A stretch of DNA of 49,541 bases from an uncultured Mycolicibacterium sp. (GTDB lineage Bacteria > Actinomycetota > Actinomycetes > Mycobacteriales > Mycobacteriaceae), in assembly GCA_945957405.1 (NCBI GenBank), contig CAMFLL010000005.1, forward strand, positions 1-49,541. The letters are read 5' to 3'. How positions within the stretch are numbered: the stretch's first letter is position 1; each line of letters begins with the position of its first letter. Positions 17,151-28,800 of the stretch are shown here, piece by piece. The notes beneath the pieces are model-generated. The model searched no databases and was not told the origin of the DNA. It was given only the letters and a program-made list of their open reading frames with translations. A program made the position numbers and the translations under genes.

Positions 17151-17174
17151 GGTCCGGGCCCGGCCGACGCGGAC

Positions 17175-17180
17175 TAATCT
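17175..17180 (+). promoter_or_regulatory. Candidate -10 for NADH dehydrogenase-like gene
   Basis: TAATCT lies 7 bases before the ATG at 17188, predicting a leaderless or nearly leaderless transcript. Confidence 0.5.
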
Positions 17181-17187
17181 CGGTCCG

Positions 17188-18558
17188 ATGAGCAACGGCC
17201 GCATGAAGGTGCTGATCATCGGCGGGGGATTCGGTGGCCTGTTCTGTGCCCGCCGGCTGGGTGGCGTCGACGTCGATGTCACGGTGCTGGACCGGGCCGC
17301 CGGTCACCTGTTCCAGCCGCTGCTGTACCAGTGCGCGACGGGGACGCTCAGTATCGGACACATCAGCCGACCGCTACGCGAAGAGTTCGCCCGTCACCGC
17401 AACATCACCACGCTGCTCGGCGAGGCCATCCAGCTCGATCCGGATGCTCGGCAGCTGACTGCCCGCCGGCCTGACGACACGACGTTCACCCTGGAGTACG
17501 ACGTCCTCGTGATCGCCGCCGGGATGCAGTCGTCCTATCTCGGCAAGCCGCATTTCGCGCAGTGGGCCCCCGGCATGAAGACCATGGACGACGCGCTGAG
17601 CATCCGGCAGCGCCTGTTCACGGCGTTCGAGATCGCCGAGACACTGCCGCCGGGGCCCGAACGCGACGGCTGGCTCACCTTCGCCGTCGCGGGCGGTGGC
17701 CCCACCGGGGTGGAACTCGCCGGACAGATCCGTGAGATGGCGACCCGCACCCTGGCCAACGAGTTTCACAGCATCGAACCCGAAGACGCCAGGGTGTTGC
17801 TGTTCGACGGCGGGGATCGCGTGCTGAAGAGCTTCGCTCCCGATCTGTCGGAGCGGGCATCCCGCACGCTGGACAAGCTCGGCGTCGAACAGATCCTGGG
17901 CGTCCATGTCACCGACGTCCGGAAGGAGGGCGTGACCGTCACCCCGAAGGCGGGCGGGCCGGACGAAGACCACGCCGCGCGTACCGTGCTGTGGACGGCC
18001 GGTGTGGAGGCGGTCCCGTTCGCGCGGCACATCGCCGAGGTGTTCGGTGTCAAGGCCGACCGCTCCGGCCGGATCGAGGTCGACGCGGACCTGGCCGTGC
18101 CTGGACATCCGGAGGTTTTCGTCATCGGTGACCTCGTCGGTCGAGACAAGCTGCCCGGCGTGGCCGAGAACGCCATGCAGGGCGGTCTGCACGTCGCGAC
18201 CTGTATTCGCCGTGAACTGGCCGGCAAATCGCGCAGGCCGTACCGCTACCGCGATCTGGGTTCGGCGGCCTACATCAGCCGAGGGAACGCCCTGCTGCAG
18301 GTCGGTCCCGTGCGGCTGTCGGGATTTCCCGGCTGGATCGCATGGGGGTTCCTGCACATCGCCTTTCTCACGGGCGTGCGCAACCGCGTCAGCACCGTCG
18401 CGACGTGGTTGGCCACCATCGCGCGGGCCAGTCGCTATCACCGCGCCTTCATGCTGGGCAGCGACATCATGCCCGAGCAGCAGCGCTACACGTGGACGGT
18501 ATGCGACAGCGAAGTGCCGCAACATCTTCCGCAACAACCCAGGCTGACGTCGGAGTAG
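17188..18558 (+). CDS. Type II NADH dehydrogenase-like FAD/NAD(P)-binding oxidoreductase
   Basis: A 456-residue flavoprotein of the NDH-2 family. The FAD Rossmann motif is IIGGGFGG (residues 10-17). A second NADH-binding motif, AVAGGGPTGVELAG, is mid-protein, and the FAD-contacting VFVIGDL lies near the C-terminus. The C-terminal part, with hydrophobic WGFLHIAFLTGVRNRVSTVATWL, could attach to the membrane as in NDH-2. It would pass electrons from NADH to quinone, though it differs enough that it may be a paralogue of the main Ndh. ATG 17188 was chosen although the frame is open for 128 more codons; conserved sequence and a -10 fix the start. It ends one base before the convergent DUF3253 gene. 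Confidence 0.9.
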   Translation: MSNGRMKVLIIGGGFGGLFCARRLGGVDVDVTVLDRAAGHLFQPLLYQCATGTLSIGHISRPLREEFARHRNITTLLGEAIQLDPDARQLTARRPDDTTFTLEYDVLVIAAGMQSSYLGKPHFAQWAPGMKTMDDALSIRQRLFTAFEIAETLPPGPERDGWLTFAVAGGGPTGVELAGQIREMATRTLANEFHSIEPEDARVLLFDGGDRVLKSFAPDLSERASRTLDKLGVEQILGVHVTDVRKEGVTVTPKAGGPDEDHAARTVLWTAGVEAVPFARHIAEVFGVKADRSGRIEVDADLAVPGHPEVFVIGDLVGRDKLPGVAENAMQGGLHVATCIRRELAGKSRRPYRYRDLGSAAYISRGNALLQVGPVRLSGFPGWIAWGFLHIAFLTGVRNRVSTVATWLATIARASRYHRAFMLGSDIMPEQQRYTWTVCDSEVPQHLPQQPRLTSE

Positions 18559-18559
18559 G

Positions 18560-18907
18560 TCAGGGCCCGACCCGGATGCGGATGGGGCCACTCCACGTGC
18601 CGTCAGGGTCGAGCACGGTGCCGCGTTGCGTCACCTCCACAGCGCCGGATTTCGCCAATTCACGGGCCAATTGGCGGGCGTCGTCCATCAGGTCGCGCCA
18701 CTGGTCACCGCCGATGGCGCGGGCGGCGTCCGACGGGCACGTGCTGCTGCCGTGACCGCGGTGTGCGGCCAGCGCGAGCATGGCCGCTTCGAGTCGCTTC
18801 CTGACGGGTCCGTCGGCCAGCGCGGTGGTGGCGTGGCCGGCGCCTGCGCCGCCGCCGTCGGCGATCCGGTTGAGTTCGGTGCGCAATCGGTCATCACGGC
18901 CATGCAC
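18560..18907 (-). CDS. DUF3253 domain protein
   Basis: A 115-residue protein with the DUF3253 signature: LALAAHRGHGSSTCPSDAARAIGGDQWRDLMDDAR, then GAVEVTQRGTVLDPDGTWSGPIRIRV. The fold looks like a small winged helix, and the function is unknown. The start is GTG 18907 with GAGGAGGG upstream. It follows the NRPS gene on the same strand but is separated by a long palindrome, so it is probably not part of the siderophore operon. Confidence 0.85.
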   Translation of the reverse strand: MHGRDDRLRTELNRIADGGGAGAGHATTALADGPVRKRLEAAMLALAAHRGHGSSTCPSDAARAIGGDQWRDLMDDARQLARELAKSGAVEVTQRGTVLDPDGTWSGPIRIRVGP

Positions 18908-18935
18908 GTCGCGCCCTCCTCGAATCTGATGCCTG

Positions 18936-18988
18936 AGCGCTCACCTACGTACGGTTTTCCGTCGGAAAACCGTACCTGAGTGAGCGCT
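18936..18988. promoter_or_regulatory. 53-bp interrupted palindrome (operator or hairpin)
   Basis: Inner perfect 12-bp arms, GTACGGTTTTCC (18949-18960) and its complement (18964-18975), are separated by three bases. Outer perfect 9-bp arms, AGCGCTCAC (18936-18944) and GTGAGCGCT (18980-18988), flank them. About 22 of 25 positions per arm pair. TGAGCGCTCA at 18934-18943 is itself palindromic, like a TetR-type site. It lies between the NRPS stop and the DUF3253 start. No T-run follows, so a regulatory operator is at least as likely as a terminator. Confidence 0.6.
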
Positions 18989-19037
18989 GACCGCACGGGA
19001 TTGCGCGACCGGGGTTAGAGCACACGTCACGGGGCCG

Positions 19038-22000
19038 TCAGGAGCCGTCCCGGAGTGCCGCCGCGATCAGCGGTCCCAACTGCGCGAGCGTGTCGGCATG
19101 CATCAATTCCGAGTGCCTGCAGTTCAGTTCGATCACCTCCAGCTCGCCATCGACATGATCACGCCACTGCTCCGACGCGGTGCCCACGAGGTCCATCTCC
19201 AGGATTACGGCGTCGACGAAGAAGACGTCGCCACCGTAACGGCCGTAATCGGCCGTCGCGGTGAGTCGCTCCGCCGCGACGTAGTTCTGCACGACGAGGG
19301 CGATCTGGTGGTCGTCGAGGACGGTGATCGCGTCGTCGGTGGACCGAATCAGGGTCACCGCATCGGTGACGCTCATCCGGGTGCCGGGCTCCACCGGGAA
19401 GCCCATCTCACGCAGCAGGCCACCCAGTACTGCGTCGGCATCGAAATCGTCGACGGTCACATCGTCGGTGCGGGCGTCGAGCATGCCGACAAATCCCACC
19501 TCGCGGCCACGTCGCACGAGTTCGCGGGCGACGAGCAGCGCCACCGACCCGCCGAACGACCAACCGAGCAACCTGACCGGGCCCGTCGGCGCGATGCCCT
19601 CGACGGTGTCGGCGTAGTCATTCGCAAGATCGGCGATGGTATCGGGTGACCGCCTGCCGCTGAACACCGGCGACTGCAGACCGTACAACGGAATATCCTC
19701 CGGCAGATGCCGTTTGAGACCGGCGAACTGCCAGCTCAAACCGCTTGCCGGGGGCAGGAAGAACAGTGGCGGCCTCATCCCGGACGGCCGCAGCGGCAGC
19801 ACCGGCGCCAGGCTGTCGGCGCTCTCGCCACCCAGCAGCCGGCCCGAGATCTCCCCGACGGTGGGGGCGACCATGAGGTCGGCCACCGCGAGGTCGACGC
19901 CGAATTCGCGCCGGATTCCGGCCGCCAGCCGCACCAGCATCAGCGAGTGTCCGCCGAGGGCGAAGAAGTCGGCGTCGATGCTTGTCACGTCGACACCCAG
20001 TGCATCGGTGAACAGTTCGCACAGCCGTCGGTGCTCCGGTGTGGTGGGCGGCCGGCCCGCCGCCACCGCGAATTCCGGTTCGGGTAGCGCCTTTCGGTCG
20101 AGCTTCCCGCTGGGGGTCAGCGGGAAGGCGGTCAACGACACGAAGGCGGCGGGCACCATATGACTCGGAAGCGCCGAACCAATGTGTCCGCGAAGGGTTT
20201 CGGGATTCACCGCCGCACCCGGGCGGGCGGGCAGATAGTAGGCCACCAGGCGTCCCGCGTGCGCCACCACCCTCGCCGAGCCGACGCCGGGATGTGCGGC
20301 CAGCACCGTCTCGATCTCACCGGGTTCGATGCGCACACCGCGCAGCTTGATCTGGTCATCGGTGCGGCCAAGATACTCGAGCTGACCGTCACGGCGGTAC
20401 CGGACGACATCGCCGGTCCGGTACATCCGGGTGCCGCGGCCGAACGGGTCGGCCACGAAACTGTGCGCCGTCAGCCCGCTCCGGTGCAGATAACCGTCCG
20501 CCAGTTGGACACCGGCAAGATACAGCTCACCGGCCGCTCCTGCGGGTACCGGGTTCAGGTACGGGTCGAGGACGTAGGCCGAGACGTTCCATCCCGGCCG
20601 CCCCAGGGCCACCGGACCGCCGTCCGCGGTCCAGCCCAGGACGTCGACCGACGCTTCGGTCGGTCCGTAGAGGTTGTGCAGCGGGACGCCCCGGGTGCCC
20701 CCGAATACCGACGCGAACCGCTGCGCCAGTTCGGTGGACAAGGCCTCACCGCCGACGGTGACCCGAGTCAGCGAGGTGCACCGTGCCGAACGGGGATCGT
20801 CGAGGAACAGTTCGAGCATCGAGGGAACGAAGTCGACAGCCGTGACATGTTGGGCGGCAATGGTTTCCGCCAAGTAGCCGGGGTCCCGGTGTCCGCCGGG
20901 CCGCGCCACCACCAGGGCGGCCCCGCTGGCCAGCGGCCAGAACACCTCCCACACCGAGGTGTCGAAACTGATCGGGGTCTTGACCAGCATCCGGTCCTCG
21001 ACATCGAGCGGATAGGCGTGCTGCAGCCACTCGATCCGGTTCACGATGCCGGCATGCGGTACCGCCACACCCTTGGGTAGACCCGTCGATCCCGAGGTGT
21101 ACAGCACATATGCCCATGACGCGGGGTCGACCACCGGCGGCCGCGTGGACGGGCCGGCGTCGTGCAGGGCCGCGCGCACGATCTCGGCGTCGTCGAGTAC
21201 CGTCGTCAGCCCGGCGTCGGAGGTCATGTACGCCAACCGATCCGGCGGATACTCAGGATCCAGCGGCAGGAACGCCGCACCCGATTTCGCCACGGCCAGC
21301 AGCGCCACGACCAGTTCGATCGATCGCGGCAGTGAGACGCCGACGACGGCGCCGGGCGCCACCCCGTCGACGATCAACCGCGCCGTCAACCGGTCCGACC
21401 ACTCGTCGAGTTCGGTGTAGCTGAGCCGGCGGTCCTCATAGATCACCGCCGTGGCATCGGGTGTCCGCGCCACCTGCCGCGTCACCAGGTCGGCCAGGGA
21501 CAGCGAGCCGACGTCGTGCCCGGTGTCGTTGCGCTGCCGGATCAGGTCGTCGTACTCGGCGTCGCGCAGAATCCCGACGGACCCGACGCGCATCGCGGTG
21601 TCGGCCGCGACGCTGCCGATGATGGTGACGAGCCGCTCGGCCATGATCTGCACCGACGCTTCGTCGAACAGGTCGCTGCTGAATTCGGCCATGATGGTGG
21701 CCTGCCCCGCGGCGCGCCGCTCGATGAGCGTGAAACCGAGATCGAACATGGCGGACGTCACCGGAGGTTCCCACCATTCGGTGGCCAGCCCGAACATCTG
21801 ATCGTCGGCATCGTCGCGCAGATGGTGACCGACGAACACGTTGAACAGCGGGTTGCGCCCCGGTACGCGCGGCGGGTTGAGGTCTTCGACCAGACGCTCG
21901 AACGGCAACTCCTGATGTGCGAACGCCGCGAGGTCGGAGGTGCGCACGCGTGCCAGCAGCTCGCCGAAGGTGGGGTTAGCAGCCAGGTCGGCGCGCAGCA

Positions 22001-22879
22001 CGACGGTGTTGACGAAGAACCCGATGACATCGTCCAGGGCCGTGTCATCGCGTCCCGCGACCGGAGTGCCCACCACGATGTCGTCGCCGGCACCGAGGCG
22101 GTGCAACAGGACCGCGACCGCGGCATGCAGCACCATCAGGGTGCTCAGTTGCCGCTCGCCGGCCAGCTTCTGCAGTGCGACAGCGGTTTCCGGCGGCACA
22201 TCGACACTCAAGGTGCCCCCGGCCCCGGTCGGCCGACTCGGCCGCGGCCGGTCACAGGGCAACGCCAGCTCATCGGGGGCACCGGCCAGCGTCGTCCGCC
22301 AGAACTCCAACTGAGACGCGGCGATGCGATCCAGCAGATCGCGCTGCCACAGCGCGAAATCGGCATACTGCACCGGCAGGGGAGCCGGTGCGTGGTCGGT
22401 CGAGTCGACCCAGGCCCGGTAGGCCGTGTCGAGGTCGGCGACCAACGGCGCGTCGGACCATTCGTCGGTGGCGATGTGGTGCAACAGTAACGTGACGGCG
22501 TGCACGGTCTCCGCGGTGCGGAACACGGTGACGCGCAACGGGATCTCAGAACTCAGATCGAAACGGTACCCGGTCGCGTCGGCGACCAGGACATCCAGAT
22601 CGGCTGCGTCGCAATCGACCACGCGCCACGGAGGGCGCGTACCCGCGGGCAGGATCCGCTGGTGGTATCCGCCGTCATCCTCGCCGAAAACCGTCCGCAA
22701 CGATTCGTGCCGGTCCACCACGTCGCCGACGGCGCCCTGCAGTGCCGTCACATCCAGATGTCCGGTCACACGGAACACCAGCGGATAGTTGTACGCCGGG
22801 GCGGTGTCGCCGATGCGGTCCAGGACGAGCAGTCGCTGCTGTGCGGGTGAGGCGGGAATGCGGTCCGGCCGTGGTCGGG
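19038..22879 (-). other. NRPS module 6: C-A(unassigned)-T plus thioesterase
   Basis: Boundaries are approximate. C6 is a different subtype (HHIATDEWS). A6 (about 21510-20070) keeps all core motifs ([25 protein letters not shown]) but has pocket DTWDTGLVDK, which matches no code I can recall. T6 is GGHSL near 19945. The thioesterase occupies about 19820-19038 with Ser in GWSFGG and His in NCRHSELM. Confidence 0.8.
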
Positions 22880-25800
22880 CCATCAGTTCCGGGCGCGGCA
22901 CCGTAGGGGCGTCCACCGAGGAACCCATCTGCTTCGCCAGTGCGGCGACGGTACGCGCGTTGAAGACGTCGGCGAGCGAGACTTCGGCCCCGAGCACGGC
23001 CCGCACGCGGCTGATGAGCCGAATACTCAACAGCGAGTGCCCACCCAGGTCGAAGAAGTCGTCGTCGACACCGATGTCGTCGGCTCCGAGTACTTCGCCG
23101 AACAGATCGCACAAGGTCGTCTCGGTGGGTGTCTGCGCGGGCCGGCTGGAGCGCCCGCGACCGGTCGGTGCGACATCGGGCAGCGCCCGCACGTCGAGTT
23201 TTCCGTTGTCGGTGAGCGGCAACTCATCGACCGTCCCGAACGCAGTCGGCACCATGTACGGCGGCAACACACCGGCAAGGTAGGTGCGCACGTCGTCGAT
23301 GAGGTCGGTGGAGCACTCCGGTGCCGCCACGATGTACCCGACGAGCCGGTGCGAACCGGATGTGGTGGGGTCGGGCCGGGCGATCACCGCGGCCTGCGCG
23401 ACACCGGGATGGGCGGCCACTGCCGCCTGTACGTCGCCGATCTCGACGCGGTAGCCGCGGATCTTGATCTGATCGTCGGTGCGGCCCAGGAATTCGAGGT
23501 TGCCGTCGTCGCGGCGTACCACCAGATCGCCGGTCCGGTACATCCGGCCGGGCCCGAACGGGTTGGCCACGAATCTGCCCGCCGACAGCGCCGGCTGGCG
23601 CAGGTAGCCGCGGGCCAGGCCGGCGCCGGCGATGTACAACTCGCCGGCGACACCGTGCGGCACCGGCCGTAACCAGCCGTCCAGGATGTGCGCGCGGGTG
23701 TTCCAGATCGGTTGACCGACTGTAGGTGTGGCACTGTCGTCGGTGCCACCGCCGAGGGTGTTGATGGTGTATTCGGTGGGGCCGTACAGGTTGTAGCCGT
23801 ACCATCGGTCGCCGTCGCGCAACCGGTCCCAGACCGCCGCGGAGACGGCCTCGCCGCCGAGCAGCACCAGGACCGGCGGATGACCGCCCGGATCCAACAG
23901 CCCCTGCTCGAACAGCAGCGCCGCGTACGTCGGGGTCACGTTGATGACATCGATCTGATGTTCATGGCAGTAGGCGACCAGCGCCGCGGCGTCGCGACGC
24001 AGCACCTCGTCGCAGATGTGCACCTCGTGGCCTTCGATCAGCCAGAGCAGCTCCTCCCATGACATGTCGAAGGAGAACGACACCGTGTGGGCGATCCTGA
24101 GCCGTCGCCCACCGGCTTTGGCGATCGCCGGCGCGAAGATGGCCGACCGGTGGTTGAGGTGCATGTTGGTCAGCCCGCGGTGCGGGGTGACGACACCCTT
24201 GGGTTTACCCGTGGATCCGGAGGTGTAGATCACATATGCCGGATCGTCCGGTCCTGGCGAGAAACCGTCCCATGCGCGATCGGTGTCAGGCAGCGGACCG
24301 GTCACATCGTCGTCGAGCACCACGACAGGGCAGTCACCCGGTGTGACACCGGTGATCCGCCCCGCGGTGACAGATGTCGCCAGCACGCATACCGGCGCCG
24401 CGTCGTCGAGCATGACGGCCAGCCGGTCATCGGGATAGTCCAGTTCCAGCGGTAGGTAGGCCGCCCCCGCGCGCAGTACCGCGAACAGCGCGACCACCGC
24501 ATCGATCGAACGTGGAATGGCCAGGGCCACCGTGTCTTCCCGGCCGACACCGCGATCGCGCAGCAGCCAGGCCAGCCGATCGATACGCCGCTGCAGTTCG
24601 TCGTGGTCGACGCTCTGCGCGCCGCACACCAGCGCGGGCAGCCCCGGTGCTCGGCCATGCTGCTGGGCCAGCAGGTCCAGCACGGTCACGTCGGGCAGTT
24701 CGTGTGCTGTCGAGCGCGCGAGCTCGGTCAGTGCCTCGGCCTCGGCGTCGAGGAGCATCGGGATACCCGCCAGGACGTCGCAGGCATCGGCGTGCCCGGC
24801 GATGTGCAGGAGCACCCGCCGCAGCCGGTCGAGCAGGCCCTGGGCGCGGTCCCGGTCGACGACGTCGGGTCGGTACTCGAGCTTCATCCAGAACCGGCGA
24901 CCGGGAGAGGCGACCCACGTCAGCGGGTAGTGCGATGCGTCGACGGAGTCGTGTCCGACGATGCCGTGCTCGGCTTCCATGTCGGTGAATGTGTCGTCGT
25001 CGAGGAAGTTCTGCAGCACAAAGAGGCTGTCGAACAGCGGGCCGCCACCCGACAATGCGGCGTTGTCACGGTTTTCCGCACCGAATGCCCGCTGGATGTC
25101 GCCGAGACCGACGTACTCGTGGTCCATCAGTTCCAGGCGCTCGGACTGCACGATGCGCATGGTCTCGGTGATCGAACGCCCCGGCTCGAGGCGGATCCGG
25201 GTGGGCACCGTGTTGAGGAACAGCCCGATGACGTCGTCGATATCGTCGAGCTCAGTCGGCCGACCGGCCACCGTCGAGCCGAACACCACGTCATCGGTAC
25301 CGGTTTCGTAGGCCAGCACCGCCGCGAGTGCGGTGCCGACAACGGCGTTCAGCGTCACTCCGGCCGCACGTGCGCGCGCGGTCAGCGCCGCGGTCTGGTC
25401 CTCGGTCAGCGTGAAGTCCAACCGTGACGCCAAGGTGGGTTCGCTGCCCACTGCGTTCGGCGCGAGCAGGGTCGGTGCGCTCAGACCGGCCAGTGCCGCC
25501 ACCCACCGCAGGGTCGATGTGGCCCGGTCCTGCCGGGACAACCACCGCAGGTAGCTCGCGAAATCTGCTGTCGCCGTGGGCAGTCTGGGGGTGCTACCGC
25601 CGCGCAGCGAGGTGTAGCAGGTGAACAGTTCCCTGAGCAACTGCTCCCGCGACCAGCCGTCGAGCAGCAGGAAGTGGTAGCTGAAGATCAGCCGGTCGTT
25701 GCCGCCGGTGCGGATAACGGTCAGCCGCGCCAGCGGTGGGGTGTCGAGGTCGAAGGTGCGAAGCCGGTCGGCCGCGGTGATCTCGGCGACCCGTTCCGGG

Positions 25801-28800
25801 ATCGCGCCCGGTGCGATGCCGGACAGATCGATCAGCTCGGGCTCGCACACCGGGTCGGTGGCGATGACCGCGATGGGCTGTGGCAGATCATCGGCCTGGA
25901 ACCCTGACCTCAGCACGGCATTGCGGCGCATGACAATCGAATAGGCCTCGCGCAGCGCGTCGACGTCGACGGGGTCGACGAAATCGAAGACGTTCTGCAC
26001 GATATACACCGCCGAGCTCGCATAGCGCGCCTGGAAGTACACCCCCTCCTGTAGCGGTGACAGCGGCCAGATCGTCTCGACGGGATACCGGGACTGCGCG
26101 GTGACGTCGTCGATCTGCTGCCCCGACAACGACACCAGAGGCACGTCCGAGCGGGTCAGCGCCGCGACAGGACCACGACCGGCCACGGCGGCGGCGAGTT
26201 CGCGCAGCGCGGCGACCCAGAGCTCACCGAGCTCGGTCACCTCGGTATCGCTCAGTTCACCATCGGCATAGGTCAGCGTCGCCCGCAGCCGTGGGCCGTC
26301 CGCGGTGTCGTCGCAGATCGCGTTGATCTCCAACAGGTACGGGGTGCCCAGATCGGGATCAGGCCCGACCCGCAGCGCTTCGACCTCGGGCGCGCAGGCC
26401 CAGTCGCCGCTGCCGTCGGCGGTCCAGCGGCCGAGGTAGTTGAACAGCAACTGCGGGCTCTGGGAGCGGGCGAGCACCGCGGCGGTCCGCGGATTGCAGT
26501 ACCGCAACTGCCCGAAACCCAGCCCGTTGTCCGGCACCGCCCGCAATGCTTCCTTGACGTCCTTGAGCACACCGACCGGGCCGGCGTGCCCGGTCCCCGG
26601 GAGCCGGACCGGTGCGATGGCGGTGAACCACCCGACGGTGCGCGACAGGTCGGTGCCATCGCCCCAGCCATCGCGCCCGTGCCGTTCGAGGTCGAGCACC
26701 AGGGGTGCCTCGGGTGCACCGCCACGAGTGGTGCGCCACCGGCACACCGCGAGGTGCAGTGCGGCGACCAGTGTTTCGGTGACGTCGGCATTGACCGCGG
26801 CCGGGACCGTCGTGAGCAGCGGTACGGTGTCCTCGGCGCTCAGGCGGATCTCATGGTCGCGGGTGGCTCCGACCGTGAGCAGCGTCGGCCTCGCGTCCGG
26901 TTTCAGCTCGCCACCGGGTGCCAGCGTCGTCGTCCACTGTTCGAACTCCGCCAGTCGTGCGGCCTGCTGGGCGTTCTCGTTGACGGTGCGGGCGTGGCCA
27001 CGCACAGAGGTGGACACCGGCGGAAGTGCCACGCGCACAACGCTTTCGAGCTGGCGATACGCCTCGGCCAGGTCCTCGATGAGGATCCGCCAGGACACGC
27101 CGTCGACGGCGAGATGATGCACCACCATCAGCAGCCGGCCGCGGCGTTGCGGGCCGAGGTCGAACCACACCGCCGAGACGACGGTCCCGTTGCCGGGGTC
27201 GAGTCGTCCGGCGGCCGCGTCGGATTCGGCACCGATGGCGGTTGCCAACGCGTCGTCAGACAGCTGCGCGGCATCCACTCGGGTGACCGAGATCGGAGCT
27301 CCCGCGGTGGTCTCCAGCGACCACAGCATGGGGGCGGGCCGGTGCAGTTTGATCCGGAGGGCGTCGTGGCGCTCGACGACCGCGTCGAGCGCCGCCTGGA
27401 GTCGTTCATGGGTGGCGCCGATCGGGGTGAGCAACAACTCGCTCTGGTTGAACCGGTCGATGGTCCCGCCCAGTTCGGCGAGCCGCTGCACGATCGGGGT
27501 CAGCATGACGTCACCGAGGTCGGGCCCGCTGTCGTCGTCCACGTCGTGATGCGCTGCTGCGCCGGCGCTCTCATCCACGAGAACGGCCAGCGCGGCCGGC
27601 GTGCGGTGCACGAACACCTGCTGCGGCGTGATGCGCACGCCTTGGCGCCGCGCCCGGTTGACGAGTTGGATGGCAACGATACTGTCACCGCCCATCGCGA
27701 AGAAGTCGTCGTCCACACCGACTGTCGCACCGAGGATCTCGGTGCACAGGGCGGCCAGCGCCGCGCCGGTGTCACCCGGCGGCGGCGCCACCGGTGTGCC
27801 CGACTCGGGTGCCGGGGCGTCGGCCGGTGCGGGCAGGGCTGCGCGGTCCAACTTGCCGTTGACCGTCAACGGCAGTGCGTCGAGCACCACGAAGGCCGAG
27901 GGCACCATGTAGTCGGGGAGGTGTTCGCTGAGTTGGGCACGCACCTGGGCGATCTCGACGGGTGTGCGGGCCACGAGGTATCCGGTCAGCCGTGGGCGCC
28001 CGGTGGCATCCTGGCGCACGTCGGCGGCCGCATTGGTGATATCGGGCAGCCCGACCAGCGCCGACTCGACCTCGCCGAGCTCGATGCGGTAACCACGGAC
28101 CTTGACCTGTTGGTCCGAGCGGCCGACGTAGGCCAGGTCGCCCGACTCGGTCCACATCGCGGTGTCACCGCTGCGGTACAACCGTTCACCTGGGGTGTCG
28201 AACGGATTGGCCACGAAACGCGTCGCCGTCAGCCCGGGCCTGCCGACGTAGCCGCGGGCGAGCTGCCCGCCCGCGACGTACACCTCACCGACCACACCGA
28301 CCGGTACCGGCCGCAACTGGTTGTCCAGCAGATGAATTCGCAGGCCCGCGATGGGGCCACCGATGACACTGTCGGCGTCGGTGGTGTCGGACGATCGCAG
28401 CGTCCGGTGCGATACGTGCACACAGGTCTCGGTGATCCCGTACATGTTGACCAGCGTGGGCGACTGCTCGCCGTGGCGTTCGTACCAGCTGGACAGCCGG
28501 CGGACGTCGAGAGCCTCACCGCCGAAGACGATGTGGCGCAGCGCCAGCTCCCGCCGAGCGTGCCGGTCGGCTTCGATCAGCGGGTAGAACGCCGACGGCG
28601 TCTGGTTGAGCACCGTCACGCGCTCGTCGGCGAGCATCTCGAGGAATGTGTCGGGATCGCGCGCCACCGCAGGCTCGACGACCACCAGCCGGCCGCCGTG
28701 CAGCAACGGACCCCACAACTCCCACACCGAGAAGTCGAAAGCCGCGGAGTGGAACATGGTCCACACATCGTCGGGGCCGAATCCGAACGACGCCCGGGTG

